Part shown: positions 12,501 to 25,300 of the stretch, piece after piece
How positions within the stretch are numbered: the stretch's first letter is position 1
Layout: each line of letters begins with the position of its first letter
Assembly: GCF_020882245.1 (NCBI RefSeq)
Contig: NC_083598.1
Location: 30,851,858 to 30,915,857, forward strand
Direction of reading: 5' to 3'
Length of the DNA stretch: 64,000 bases
DNA from: Rhopalosiphum padi
Taxonomy: Eukaryota; Arthropoda; Insecta; Hemiptera; Aphididae
The notes under the pieces: model-generated
Databases searched by the model: none
The model's input: the letters and a program-made list of their open reading frames with translations, nothing else
What the model was told of the DNA's origin: nothing
Position numbers and translations under genes: made by a program

Positions 12501-13542
12501 AAACAGCTAGTAAAAAAATATTTATGTCAAATATTTAAATAAAAATATTCATTATCATTAAATCTAAATTTGTAATTTAGATTTTATAAATCTAGTCATC
12601 TATTAGATTTTGCAAACACATCAATCACATCCCCAGAATTTATTATAATATCACAATGAACATATGTAATAAACTAATTAAGCCTTCACTATTTACTTTT
12701 GTACTTCATTTAGTTACTTATATTATATAATACATCATACTTGATATATTATGTATCACACATAGCATATTACATGGCTACATATTACTATAACAGAACC
12801 GAATGCTGATCTTTATATGTTTTAAATTATTAAATCTGGTTTAAGAATGAAGTAGCTGCCAAGGGTACACGTAATTGCGCCAGAAATCACAGGTTTAGAT
12901 GTTATACTCATGTTTTTTTTTTTTTACAATTTACTCTATTTTAATAAAATGTTATTATCAACAAATTATTTTATGGTTTTTGATATTTACTTGTAATGTT
13001 ACCTAACGCATATGTTATATAATTAAGTTATAAGACATAAATTATAACTTAAAACTGATTACGAATATAACAAGTTACTCTTGAAAATTTGTATTTTTTT
13101 TCGTATATTTAATTAAAATAAAATATCTAAACATATTCTAGTAAATATTTTCGTTATAAAATTTTCCTGGCGTATACTTAATTAATTTATGATGAATCCA
13201 CCGGTGCAATTGATATATACATTTAAGATAGTCTAAAAAAGTCGGTGCAATTGACGATTACCACCTAGGCCGCAGACCAAATCGTTATAATTAAACTGAA
13301 ACTAACAACAATGATATTAGATTAATATTTCATTTATTATCAATAAATTATCATTGACATTCATGAAGGTCAGCTATATGAACTAAGAACGAATCATCCG
13401 TAACGTTGTTAATAAACAACTTTTAATTCAGTTTAAATACGAGTTAATGAACGGACACAACGGTTCAATATTATAACTATTATATAGCTACTTAATTTTA
13501 TTTTTTGTTGAATAGTTTTATTTATTTAAATAGATTATAAAA
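9600..13542. other. Intergenic region between cwo and the prostaglandin reductase gene
   Basis: Mainly AT-rich with no supportable gene. Two less AT-rich patches, near 10430-10560 and 10900-11240, look like eroded transposon pieces but gave no recognisable protein. A degenerate inverted repeat at 12861-13265 is listed separately. The promoter of the next gene must lie in the last few hundred bases. Confidence 0.5.
12861..13265. repeat. Degenerate terminal-inverted-repeat element (MITE-like)
   Basis: The left side (GGTACACGTAATTGCGCC) and the reverse complement of the right side (GGTAATCGTCAATTGCACC) match over about 19 bases with a few differences, enclosing about 370 bases of AT-rich sequence. 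A partial copy of the same terminal motif (CCGGTGCAATTGA) recurs near 13200. This suggests an old non-autonomous DNA element. No clear target duplication was found. Confidence 0.4.
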
Positions 13543-16500
13543 ATGGTAATTGCAAAAAAATTTATTTTAGAAAAACCATTTAGTGGTGCACCAACCGAGG
13601 ACAATTTTAAACTAGTAGAAGAAGAGCTGGATGAATTAAACAAAGGAGGTAATATATATATATATTAATTTACACAAACCAAAATTGCATTCATTATCTA
13701 AAATGTTAACTTTAAAAATATCATGAAAATTGTTTTTTTTTTTTTTAGAAATTTTAGTTGAAGCAATTTGGCTCAGTGTCGATCCATACATCAGGTATTA
13801 ATAATCCAAACATTATATGTATACAGATTATATATTCATTTCTTATACAAATATAAGATAATATTTGAAATGTTTTTAGACCTTATTCAAACCATGTATC
13901 TCCTGGAACAACTGTTATGGGTACTCAAATAGCCAAGTAAGTATTAAATTGAAATTATCAATGTTTACATTAAAATTATTACATTTTAATCGTTAATATG
14001 ATCTTATGTTTATACAATAGTATTTTATGAAAAATAAATATTTGCTTAGTATTATATATTTGTATACATAGGTAGCCTACCTGTAGGCTGTAATACCATA
14101 ATGATAACAAAACACTTATTATTTTATTTTTTCGAACTAATGTTTATTTTCGTATAACATATTTAGGCAGATCAAGTTTATAAAAATATACAAACATTTC
14201 TATTTTATCATAAATCATTTAAAAGTATAGAATCACAGTATCACACCTATAAAATATTGCGTTAATGAAAAATATTGATTGTAAATTAATGTATGTTATA
14301 ACTTCTTTATTATTGATAGCCTAAAGCATAAAGTGTAAACTTTAATTAATTATTACATGATAAACGAGTAAAAGTAAATATACATTTATTTTTAGAAGTT
14401 ACCTACATATTTTATATTCGAAATGAAACTTCTCAGATTTCATAATTATAAAATCTCTTTGATTTAATAAAAAAAATAGTCATCCATTTATTTATCAATA
14501 TTATTATTTTTATCTTTATTTTCTATTTTCAATAATGAATTAAAATTGAATAAAGTATTCATATTGGTGTATCATTGTAATTATCTACTTATATTATTTT
14601 TTAAACAAATACAGTTTTATGCCACAATATTATGTCTTAAAACCTTTTTATATAACATCGTTATGGCCTACAGGTATTTAAAATTTTTAATGTTAATTTT
14701 TTTTTAGTATATTATGTTATTCTTAAAGCGTTTGGAAGAAGTAATACCTACTTAACTATATTAATACTCCTTTTTCATTTTTAAACACTTATATAGAATT
14801 TATAGTTGTATTGATATTTTATTTAATATAAAATTGATACAATTTATTTTTAATTGTTTTAATGATAAATTATAAATACATTTTATGATTTTGTTCATTT
14901 TTTACAAGTAACATTAATATTTTACTTTATAATTATTATATATGATCTACCTAACCTCACGTTCTAACCTATTTATATAAGTAATAATAATATTATCATT
15001 AACCAGTATATTAAAATGTTTTCGTCCGATAATTATTATGATATAATTCTGAATGCCGTCTGTCAACAATTTATTTTATCAACAAAAAATTTGTTTAGTA
15101 ATTATTGGTTATCAGAATTGTATTAGTTAAACATTTAGGTATAACTTATAATTTTAGTCAAAGTGTATGCAAGATGTGAATATGATCTTAAAAATAAAAC
15201 AAAAATAGTAATAACAATTGCATCAAATTTGATTCAAGGTAAATTAGCAATTAATACAAATTAAAGATATGAAATGAAAAAACGTATCTATTACCTATAT
15301 ATTATTAGTTATTACCAACTTATATAATGTATCTATATAGATAAAATAAACTTGTGCATTTTTTAAGTCATGTCACATCAAGCTCTCCTCATATTGTACC
15401 AATAGTTATTTTTCACTTTATTTATTTAGAATTATCAAATCAAATAATCAAGATTACAAAGTTGGCCAAATAGTATTCTGTTCTACTGGCTGGAGAACAT
15501 TTAGTATCATTAATCCCAGTAAATTAGAGAAGGAAGTAATGCCGACATTTTATGTACTCCCTGATTTTGGAAATTTATCTCCTTCGCTTGGTCTTGGAGT
15601 ACTTGGAATGCCAGGGTAATTATAATTTATATTTTGTTTAAATATGCTGCCAATGCGATAGTTAGTTTAGATGTATACTTATATCTGATTATATACCTAA
15701 TTAATATTATCATACTTACTACTTAGCTACCTATATATTATTATTGTACAATAGAATATAATAGTTATATATAATTATATAATATAATAGGTGCTTATTA
15801 ATTAATGTTTTTTTATCAAATTATTATAATTTTTACTTTTTATCATTTACAATTAAGTTTAAGTTTCGAGTAGTATACTATTATATCATTCTATAACTAG
15901 TATAATGTACTCGTGTAATATTAACATAAATGATCACCTACTTTTGAATTCGTCATAAACTGTCTATGTTATATTAATTAAATTATTAGAGTAATTACCT
16001 TACCTAGAAAAAATTAAGTAGGGTATTTATCTATGGGCTATAGGGGCTAGATCCGCTCTCAAAAAAAATATACCAAACCTTTAATTATAATTTTTTTTTT
16101 TTTTTTGGTCTAAATATTTAAGCTCTTTTCAAAAAGAATCCTGGCTATCTGCGTGTTATACATGTCATGTGGAATTATTTTTTCCATCTTAAAAATTTGA
16201 CGGACATCCTTATTAAGTAATTGTATTGCTTAGTTCACTTCGATACAGTTATGTCTTGTCTTTGTGATAGTTACTAAAATAATAAAATTAGAAAGCAATG
16301 ATACATTATTGCAATAAAAAAAAATTATACTGTAAAAATGTTTGAAATTATTATTTTAGCAATACGGCCTTATTTGGATTTTTAAATATTTGCGACCCAA
16401 AACCAGGGGAAACCGTTGTCATTAGTGGTGCAGCTGGAGCTGTGGGTATTCATGTGGCACAGATTGCAAAGAATTTAGGATGCTATGTAATTGGTTTTAC

Positions 16501-18310
16501 GGGTTCTGACCGTAAGGTTAAATGGCTGAAGGAAGTTCTTAAATTTGATGCAGTGTTTAATTATAAAACAAAAGATGTCAATGCAGCTCTTCTCGAGGCT
16601 GCTCCACATGGTGTAGACTGTTACTTTGATAACGTAAGTGAGCGAAATAACTATGATTCGTTTTGTATACTTAACTTTAATAGGTAATAAATAATCAAAT
16701 ATTAATTAAATCTATATTAAATAATAGATAATAGTGATAATACGTTGCTTATATTAATTTTAAAGTAAAAGCTATAACTATTATGACAGTATGGCTTATT
16801 ATTAATTATTATACTAAATAGCCAAATAGTACCTATATGCAACTATGCAAGCATCCTAATTTTATTTCCATTGCATAATTCAAATAGGTACCTACCTACT
16901 ATTTACTGTCTTGTACCTTCAATTAAAATAGATCTTATCAGTCATCATTATAGTAACATAGTTTATAATTATACATAAAGCTTGTGTTTTTAGCTAAATT
17001 AATCAATTCCAATATGGATCCTCTTAGAATATTGAACAATGGAAATTTTCTTGTCTCTTTCAGAAACTATCCGCTTCCATTCCTCACTAACTTACTTAAT
17101 CCAATTTACCCAGCTCTTTATTTAAAAAAATTTTTAATAATAAAGCCATTGAATACCTATTATTCCTTGTCTTACATATATATAAAATAATATTATTTTA
17201 TATTGTCTAGAGCAGGGATGGCCAACTATAATAGTCTTGCGATCATCCAAAAAAAAAAGGTTGTCAATAAACAAAAAATATATCATATGCACATGCGTGT
17301 TTACACTTCTTTTATTTGATATCTGTGTATAATCTCGTTTTTCATAGTTATTTATTAATTTTTTCAGGGTATAATTTTTATATTCGTGGGATATACAAAG
17401 ATATACTAATTTACAAAAATAAAAAAATATTTGAATTGTTTTCTGAAAAAAAATTCAAAAAAATGCGAAAGGGTGTCGCGATCGACTGGTTGACCATCCC
17501 TGTTCTAGAGTCTATGTTGCTGTACCTATATATTACTGATATTAGGTAGTTTTACTCATGAACGCGGATAAAAAAAAAAATAAAAATCATAACCCCATAC
17601 ATACTTTTTCAATGAATTAGTATTAAAAATATCAAAAGTTTAGTGAAAAAATATTTTCATTTAGACGTTAAAAATATTTATGGAATTATGGTTATATTTA
17701 TCGATTACTCGTAATGACGTAATAATTAAATTATAGGTTGGAGGCGAGTTTAGTAGTGCAGTTATCTATAGAATGAAAAGTTTTGGACGTGTTTCAGTTT
17801 GTGGTTCAATTTCATCATATAATACTAATCCAAAAAATTTACCAAGAGGTATAAATTACTCTTCAATTCTATATATTAACGTTGCTTATTTTATTTCACA
17901 CTATTATAAAAGATTACATTTAATTATTATTGTATATCAATTTAAAGATAAAAATTATTTTTTTAGTGCCAATGCTGCAACCAGCCATAGTTTTTAAACA
18001 ACTAAAAATCGAAGGTTTTATTGTTAGTAAATGGGCAGATAAATGGCAAAGTGGTATTGAACGTAATTTAAATCTTATAAAAGAAGTAAGCTTTTCTAAT
18101 ATTCTATAGTTCTTAATATTTATTATTATTAATCATAAATATACTATATTTTTTATCGTCTACTCTGAAGGTCCTACTGTATTGATTTATTTTTTTAAGG
18201 GCAAACTTATTTACCCAGAGTACATCGTTCAGGGATTTGAAAGTTTACCACAAGCTTTTATTGGTATGCTGAATGGAGAAAACATAGGAAAAGCTTTAGT
18301 TAAAGTTTAA
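13543..18310 (+). CDS. Prostaglandin reductase 1-like NADP-dependent enone reductase
   Basis: Eight exons: 13543-13648, 13749-13794, 13880-13936, 15430-15615, 16360-16633, 17737-17848, 17967-18085 and 18200-18310. Junctions are GT-AG and phase-consistent; the protein is 336 residues, the usual PTGR1 length. It is a zinc-free medium-chain dehydrogenase/reductase. The N-terminal catalytic half contains VDPYIRPY, and a Rossmann half carries the glycine-rich nucleotide loop GAAGAVG (residues 155-161). The family signatures FNYKT and DCYFDNVGGE follow, and the end reads GKALVKV. PTGR1 enzymes reduce alpha,beta-unsaturated carbonyls (15-keto-prostaglandins, leukotriene B4 oxidation products, lipid aldehydes) with NADPH in the cytosol. 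The substrate in insects is not fixed and detoxification of enals is plausible. An AATAAA signal lies at 18334-18339. It is a complete, intact gene; the family call is firm, the exact substrate is inferred. Confidence 0.93.
17213..17502. mobile_element. hAT-type MITE in reductase intron
   Basis: Terminal inverted repeats CAGGGATGGCCAAC (left) and, complemented, CAGGGATGGTCAAC (right) bound a 290-base element. It is flanked by 8-base duplications GTCTAGAG (17205-17212) and TTCTAGAG (17503-17510), seven of eight matching, with the nTCTAGAn core favoured by hAT elements. No coding capacity. It sits in intron 5 of the reductase gene, clear of the splice sites. Confidence 0.85.
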
Positions 18311-18982
18311 ACTATAAGAAATATATTATTACAAATAAATTGTTTTTAGTTTTTATTTATTAACAATTATTGTTCTCCTTTTTTAAAACTCTTAAATATC
18401 TCTTATGTTTAAAAAATAAAAATTTGATAAAAAAATTGTTATAATTTATACAAAAGAAGAATTTTTAAATTTAAAAATAAATATCCAATATTAAGAAATA
18501 TGACGTAGATAAGTTCTAAGAATCAACTTAAGTTTATTTTATGTGTATATAGTATATGATATTATACTTTTCTATTAGTTAAGAAAAATAAAATTATCAG
18601 AATAATTAGCATCTCTTTCTGATGAGTGTCCTATAAAAGGCTGGCCAATAATTTGATTCAGATTAGAAATTTTAACCCCTATCTCCCTCCCCAACAAAAT
18701 AAATATAAAAAGTCAGGATTATTATATAAACAATACATTAATATATTATGTATTTATGTACCTATTAAAGTAAAATAAAATAAACCCAGTATTAATTAAT
18801 TTCCGTACTAAAAATATTACTAAAACTCAAGCTCGACTGTTATTTTGATCATTGACAAATTATTTATTATTATTATTATAGTTCGTGCTTTAATATGTGA
18901 TGTTAATATTTTTAATTATATTATACCAATTAATAACATAACTTACTATATTTTGTTGTGTAGACTGGTTGGGTAGATACAT

Positions 18983-19746
18983 CAGTAGAACTTCGTTTAA
19001 CCGTCACTCCAATTAACCGTCATACCTACTCAAAAATAAATATTATTAAATATAAATGAAACATATTTATAATTATTGAAAATTTTTGTGATGCTAAGAA
19101 TAAAATTCGATAATTCAGCACACTCGTTCAATAATGAGTAACAAATTCATTCATTCGAATATCAGTTTGATTTTGATCGCCTGAAAAAAAAATTAAAATC
19201 ATTAATATTATCATTAATTTGCCGTTGCTTTGAGTAAGGATTTGGGTGTGACGTGAACAACAATTAACGACTTAATAAAAATGCCACTGAAATTGAACAT
19301 TATGTATCACAAATAGAAGATGCGACAGTTATGCAAAAAAAAACGGAAAACTATGAAAAAAGCGGTAAACATTGCGTTGGTCGAAGTATTGTACCTAGTT
19401 GGCTACTTATAGTTTGAACAGAAACGAAATAAATAAGGAATTCCGTTGTCCGGACAAATTATTGCTGAAAAAAATTATTATTATTATTTAATGAAAAATT
19501 GAATGGTGATTTTAATTTTAAAACAAGTGTTGGTTGGTATAATTATACATTACAGTAGATATTCATAACAAAATACACATAGTAGAACAATATGTACCTA
19601 CGAAAATTAAAAATCAATTTTTTTCATTTTGTTTTCATAAAAAAAAATTACAAAATTTTTCCTTATATCCGATTAACCAACTATTTAATTATTCGTCAAG
19701 GCTTTAGTTTGGTGCCTGATGGATAATCGAAGTTCCCCTATATAGT
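18983..19746 (+). mobile_element. Dead Tigger/pogo-like DNA transposon remnant
   Basis: The left end CAGTAGAACTTCGTTTAACC resembles Tigger/pogo termini (CAGTA-AACCTCG-TTA-CCG). The right end, complemented, contains GGGGAACTTCGATTATCC. Between them, near 19360-19460, the + strand translation with stops reads like the CENP-B-type DNA-binding part of these transposases: FEQKR, then GIPLSGQIIAEK, the counterpart of the 'G.P(I/L)SG.I...KA' motif. Stops interrupt it and most of the transposase is missing. Confidence 0.65.
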
Positions 19747-20351
19747 ATTTGAGTGACTGTTTAATTCATCAAAAATATTATTTTGGTGAATAGCCCGAAT
19801 AGGTGTGAATATTTGTATATGATTTATGAAATCAAGTTTTTGAAGTATTCCATCGATTGCAAAACTCCAGTGACTAGTAAGAGGATTTGAGATTATTGAA
19901 AATCAAGATCACAGTTAAAAAATTAGGATGTCCATAGAAATTATTTCTAAATATAACTTTCTTGATTTTTAATCAAGTAAGTATGGTAATTGAAATGAAA
20001 AAAGCCTGAACTTTTAAAACTTCTATAATTTTTGTTAAATAGGAAAATGATATAAATGTAACTCAGTTGTAATGAGTAGGAGGATAATTAAGCTAGCATT
20101 AACATAAAATATTAATGAGAGAGATCCAATATCACACCCAAGCGGTATAACGATTTGAATCCACAAAAACGTCAGCGTGAACAGTCCCGACATTTCTATT
20201 TATTAACTTTTCTCCAAAAATATTATAGCTAAAAAGTTGGTTGATAGCCCATTAAAAAGGGATCATCAAGTAGATACAAAATGTGAGATAAAATTTTCAA
20301 AAAAATCATTTAATTTTTCACAGTTAAAAAAATAGGTAGTTATTTTTTGCT

Positions 20352-20661
20352 AGATTTTCATTTAGCGTGGTAGATTACCGAAACTGGAGAACGGATTTTG
20401 TTATTTGGAATCTTATTAGATTCACATTGTCTAGGAGAAGTGCTGTGAAGATTTTCAGAACTTTATCTTCAATCGTTAACTCACTACAAAGCTATAAAGC
20501 TGAAAAACATTAAAAAAAAAAACGCCCAATAAAATGTGTTTTAATTTTCAAAATCTTCACTACACTTCTCCTAGCCAATGTAAATCTAACAAGACCCCAA
20601 ACAACAAAATCCGCTCACCGGTTTCAGAGATCTATCTCACTAAATGCAAATGAAAATAAAA
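20352..20661. repeat. Foldback (long inverted repeat) element
   Basis: Two roughly 115-base arms (about 20352-20465 and 20543-20661) are imperfect reverse complements. Shared blocks include TAGGAGAAGTG and GTGAAGATTTT, and GCGGATTTTGTTGTTTGG matches ACGGATTTTGTTATTTGG. About 75 bases separate the arms. Probably a MITE or foldback transposon; the family is not recognised. Confidence 0.65.
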
Positions 20662-21083
20662 TACATTACCTACACATACATATTGCATACAATTAATAAA
20701 TTTCTAAAAATTGAAAAATCAAGAAAGTTTATTACATGCCAATCTCTGACTTGACAAGCGTTTTTATAATGGAGTTTGATTAACTTGGCTATTTAGTTTA
20801 AGGTACCTACAAAAGTCCGTAATGTCTTTATTATAGACTTTAAAGATATCTAATATAGTTGTGTGTGGGCGTGTGGCAAAGATGATAGTATAAACTACCA
20901 AGAGCTTGGATTGGATCATTATTCAATTAAAATAGTATGATGAAAACGCCTTATAGAATCTAGAATATGTGTTAAAATAAGATATTGGTAATGATTAATC
21001 ATAAGTCATTAAGAATATAGATATAGTAGCCAAAATTGAATAGGTTTATAGTTTATATATATCCACCTTGTATAGTTGTTTAT

Positions 21084-21119
21084 AGAGAGCCTAGATATTA
21101 ATTATTATTTAGGCTCTCT
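21084..21119. repeat. Perfect 10-bp stem hairpin
   Basis: AGAGAGCCTA and TAGGCTCTCT are exact reverse complements separated by 16 A/T-only bases. Function unknown; it could be the core of a small repeat. Confidence 0.8.
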
Positions 21120-22169
21120 AGTTATACATATATGCATATAGACAGTATAGCGTATATAGTAGTACCTAACTGCAGAGGATATTCTCAAATACCTACATTA
21201 TTACTTATTTATTTATTGATGCACGCGTACTTGCGTATAACGACCTTTCGTGTTTATTAACTTGTGTGTGCATGAAGGTTAAGTTTTACCATAAGAAATT
21301 AGGAAAATATTTTGCCAAAATAGTTTACTGTAATTACTAATTTGTGAGAAAAATACAAGACATTTTTAAATAGTTTTGTATTAATGACATTTACGTTACG
21401 AATTATTATGTAAATATAAACATTTTTGAATTTACGTACCTTCCTAATTCATATAATAGTTGTGTTATATTATTGATGTATAAATTTAATATTTTACATA
21501 GGTATTTAATTATCGTTATTTTCATTTTTCATCCATGTCTTATAAGTATAAATATACATGGGTATGAATATGTATGATGTGTAAATGTGTTATTGCGTAA
21601 ATATATATGTATATAAATTTATTATTACTACTAAAATTTTGTTTTTGTATTTTTAATTTATCATTAATACAATAAAATAACAAATTTCTGTTATGTCGCA
21701 CAATAATAATAATATATATATTAAATATTAACCATATTTTACCATATGAGGTCACGAATAATATAATATATATATGAGGTAACATAACAATGTTTACTAT
21801 AAGCCAATTTTATTTATTTATTGATATACATGCATAATTATAATTTATAATCATTAAAAATAACCGTATTTAACTAATATGCGTATTGGTAATTATAATG
21901 AGATTTGTATTCAAGGAAAAAAATAAACCGCGAAAACCATATATAATGTCCTTGGCTACCACTATTGTGGTACAACAAAACATCTGATTGATAACAAATA
22001 TACTTTTTTTTGGTTGTTCCTTATCTATATTATTGATTACCATTTACATTAGCCTTTACAGTTTCCAAGAAATCGTACATTATCATAAATCATAAGCCTT
22101 ATTCCTTTTGGATAATTTGGTTGTGATATGAGTCTCGATGGAGCGTGGTGGCCTTTTGTGTTTTGTATA

Positions 22170-22390
22170 ATTCGTGACATTCGTGTTCTTAATTGTAAAA
22201 CATAATTTTTTGCCTGTTGCACAAAATGTTTGGAAGGAGCCTGAAGACAACGAAGAGGCTGCTACATCACCCCACTTCACTGCGCACCGTCGAGTACCAA
22301 AGGTCGCTGAGGAAAAATTATGGTTAGTGATAAAATGTATTGTTGACTTATGCGATGTATTATTGAACACGCATGCAATGCGTGTTTAAA
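22170..22390 (+). other. Unrecognised coding-like patch
   Basis: This patch has far more balanced base composition than its neighbours and an open frame on the + strand of about 70 codons (22174-22389), with a polar middle (EPEDNEEAATSPHF, then RVPKVAEEKLW). A donor-like GTTAGT follows ATTATG at about 22322. The opposite strand is open as well. I do not recognise the product. It may be an exon fragment of a retrocopied gene or a transposon, and no start or neighbouring exon supports a gene here. Confidence 0.25.
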
Positions 22391-25300
22391 TTTAATTAAT
22401 TGTGTTAGCTTGACACTGACACAAGTGACAGAATTCTTAATCTACTAATCTAATACAAATATTTTACAATACTTCATGTAGTGATAATAAGTTTAAAAGT
22501 ATTTAATGGATAATATTGTTTATCCTTTGATTGAGTTAAGTGAGTACAGTTTTTTTTATATTTGAGGAACAGAAATTTTATATTTTCATTACTTTAGGGC
22601 TTATTTTTATTTTTAGCCTTTGTTATAAGTAGATTCGGGTGTTTTTAGTTTTATATGAAAAAAAAATAATATAACAATTTTCATTCACATTTTATATTTA
22701 ATTAATGGAAAATTTTGGTAAAATTTAATATTATTATTGTTAGTTTGTTGAAATATTTAAATAGATCTATTGTTTAATTCATAAACTCTTGTACTAGATT
22801 CTGCAGAGTGGAACGATAAATTTATTGATTTTACGTGTCAATCTTTTTTATTTTGGTCTAAAAAGTCAAGCTTCTGGTAGCAAATTAGATTTAATTTGTA
22901 TTTTGTTGAATCAACAGTAGATGTTATTTCTTTGTATTTAAAAAAATATATATTTACATTTTGTAACTCAAAACTTGTTATATTATTAAATATACAAAAA
23001 AATTAAATCATCTCCACTTTAGATTTTTTTATTGTACACATTCATAATTTAATTTTAATTAACTGATCCATTATAATGATCTATCTATTAAATGACAATG
23101 TAAAATCAACACCCACTTGTCTACTTTTTTTAGTCTAAACTTAATAATAATTTATTAAATAATGATTTTTAACTATTTAATCAAATATAGTTAGTACTTA
23201 GTACTAAGTTAAAATTTACTAGAATTGTTTTACAATTACTGATAAAATATTAATTTAAATTGTTATGCTGTCACTTCATTAGTTTAGTCACTGTCGTGAA
23301 AATTAATAACAATGATAAGTATTTAATATACATTAGTTCTTTGGAAAATGTAACATAATATATGTTTTAATCCAATTTTATAACAAGCTTTAACCAAGAA
23401 CTAAAAAGATATAATATAATGTTTTATACATTTTTAAAGTAAATCAAACATCAATACATTTTCTAATTAAATATTTTTCAGATTTTGAAGTCTCATATTT
23501 ACTAATAATGAGTTTAAAAAATTAAGTGTTGTCTATACATTTTATACTAATTAATATCACTTCAGTTTTCCAAGGACTGGAATATTATATTAATTACAAA
23601 TTAGATTTTTAATTAGAAAGACTCAATTCTAACTATTTCTATCTTTATCTAACACATGCAGAACATACATATTTATATGTGTTCTTTACCAAATGTACAG
23701 ATTAATAATTTTGAAATTTGAATTTGCCATTAAATCTACTTGAGACAACTTTCCTAAATTATTTATTTTTTAACCTTAATTATTTCAAAAGTTAACGAAC
23801 ATGACATTTTTTTAATTTATACTATTTTAGGATTTAAGGTTATAAAATGAAAAATGTTACTATACAAGATCCATCTATATGGTAGGTAAAGAACAAATTT
23901 AAATTTCTATATGATATATGATATATGATATATTTCTATATGAGTGTTAGACTAAACCAGAAAAAATCAGTATCAAATCTTCTTAAATATATTGTGTAAA
24001 CATTAATATAGTTATTTTATCAAAGACTTTTTCACGAGACCTACTTCGGGGCAACTCCTAAAACATGGTAATTTGGTTTAAGGCCCTAATAGTTAAACTC
24101 CTAAATCATAGAGACTCAATTTCATCTGATTTAACCAAATATAATGTATTTTTTTTTCTAAAATAAGTATATGATAAAAAAGATAAATATATAATGTAAC
24201 ATAATATTTTATATTTGCATTTAAACCCCATCATTTATAATATAATGGCTACAAGCTATTAAATACAAACAGGAACTATTACAAACTTCGAGTAAATTTC
24301 ATTTCATGGTTAATGTTATTTTTAAATTGTAGGTTAATTGGAAAATGTATGCATTTTATTGTTGTTGTTTATTATTATCATGTACTATTATCAGTTTTAT
24401 GATTTTTTACCATTTTCGATAGTTATTCTACAATTATTTTAGTTCACAATATTGTTGGTTTTCTACTAATTTAAAATGAAAATCATACAATGTTAAAGAA
24501 ATTTGAAAGAGTAAGGGAATTAAAAAATATGCAATTGAAGAAAATACTAGGACTTAGATTAAAATATTTTGTAATGGTAATATCACAAATTAATTTAATT
24601 AAATATAATATTTTTTATTTTATTCTGTTTAAAATAAACAGGTATAGTCAGTATTATACTAATATATTTAGTACCTTAAAACAATCATATTTTGTGGCCT
24701 TATTGATCCTATTGAATGTGACATATGATATAATTTCTTTAAAAAAGCTAATATTATACATACGTTTAAACCTTAATCAAAAAAACTAAATAAAAATAAT
24801 ATTAATAATTAATAACTAACTAATAAATAAATTAAGATAACAAACATTGCAATATGAACAAGTAAATTATTCAAAAAAATGTATAATCCATTTTTTTTAA
24901 ACTATAACTAATTTATAATTTTTTTTTTTTTACTCATATTTTAAATTAAATATTTCTAAGTAAAAATACATAAATATTTGTTAAATATGTTTTGTAAAAA
25001 TTCATTTTCTTTTTTTTTTTCTTTCTTTATTTTTACTGGGAAAAGTCGTGACAGAATGAATTAATAAGATATTTGTGTATTCTTTGTTTCATTAAAAAAA
25101 AAAAATTAAATCAATTATTTTCTCTTCAAATTCTTTTGCAAGAACATTCACTATTGTTACAAGTACAATACTTTCTTATACAAGTATTTTAAGCCAAAAA
25201 AAATCCAAATTTGTCACATATATCTCATTACTTAAACTTCATGAAAAAAATACAAACTTTTTTGTCTAATTTAAATATAATATTATTACCACATACATAT

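Noticed and set aside
24490..24789. 99-codon frame, Lys/Ile/Leu/Tyr-rich
   Set aside because: Typical chance open frame in very AT-rich DNA; no recognisable motif and no exon neighbours.
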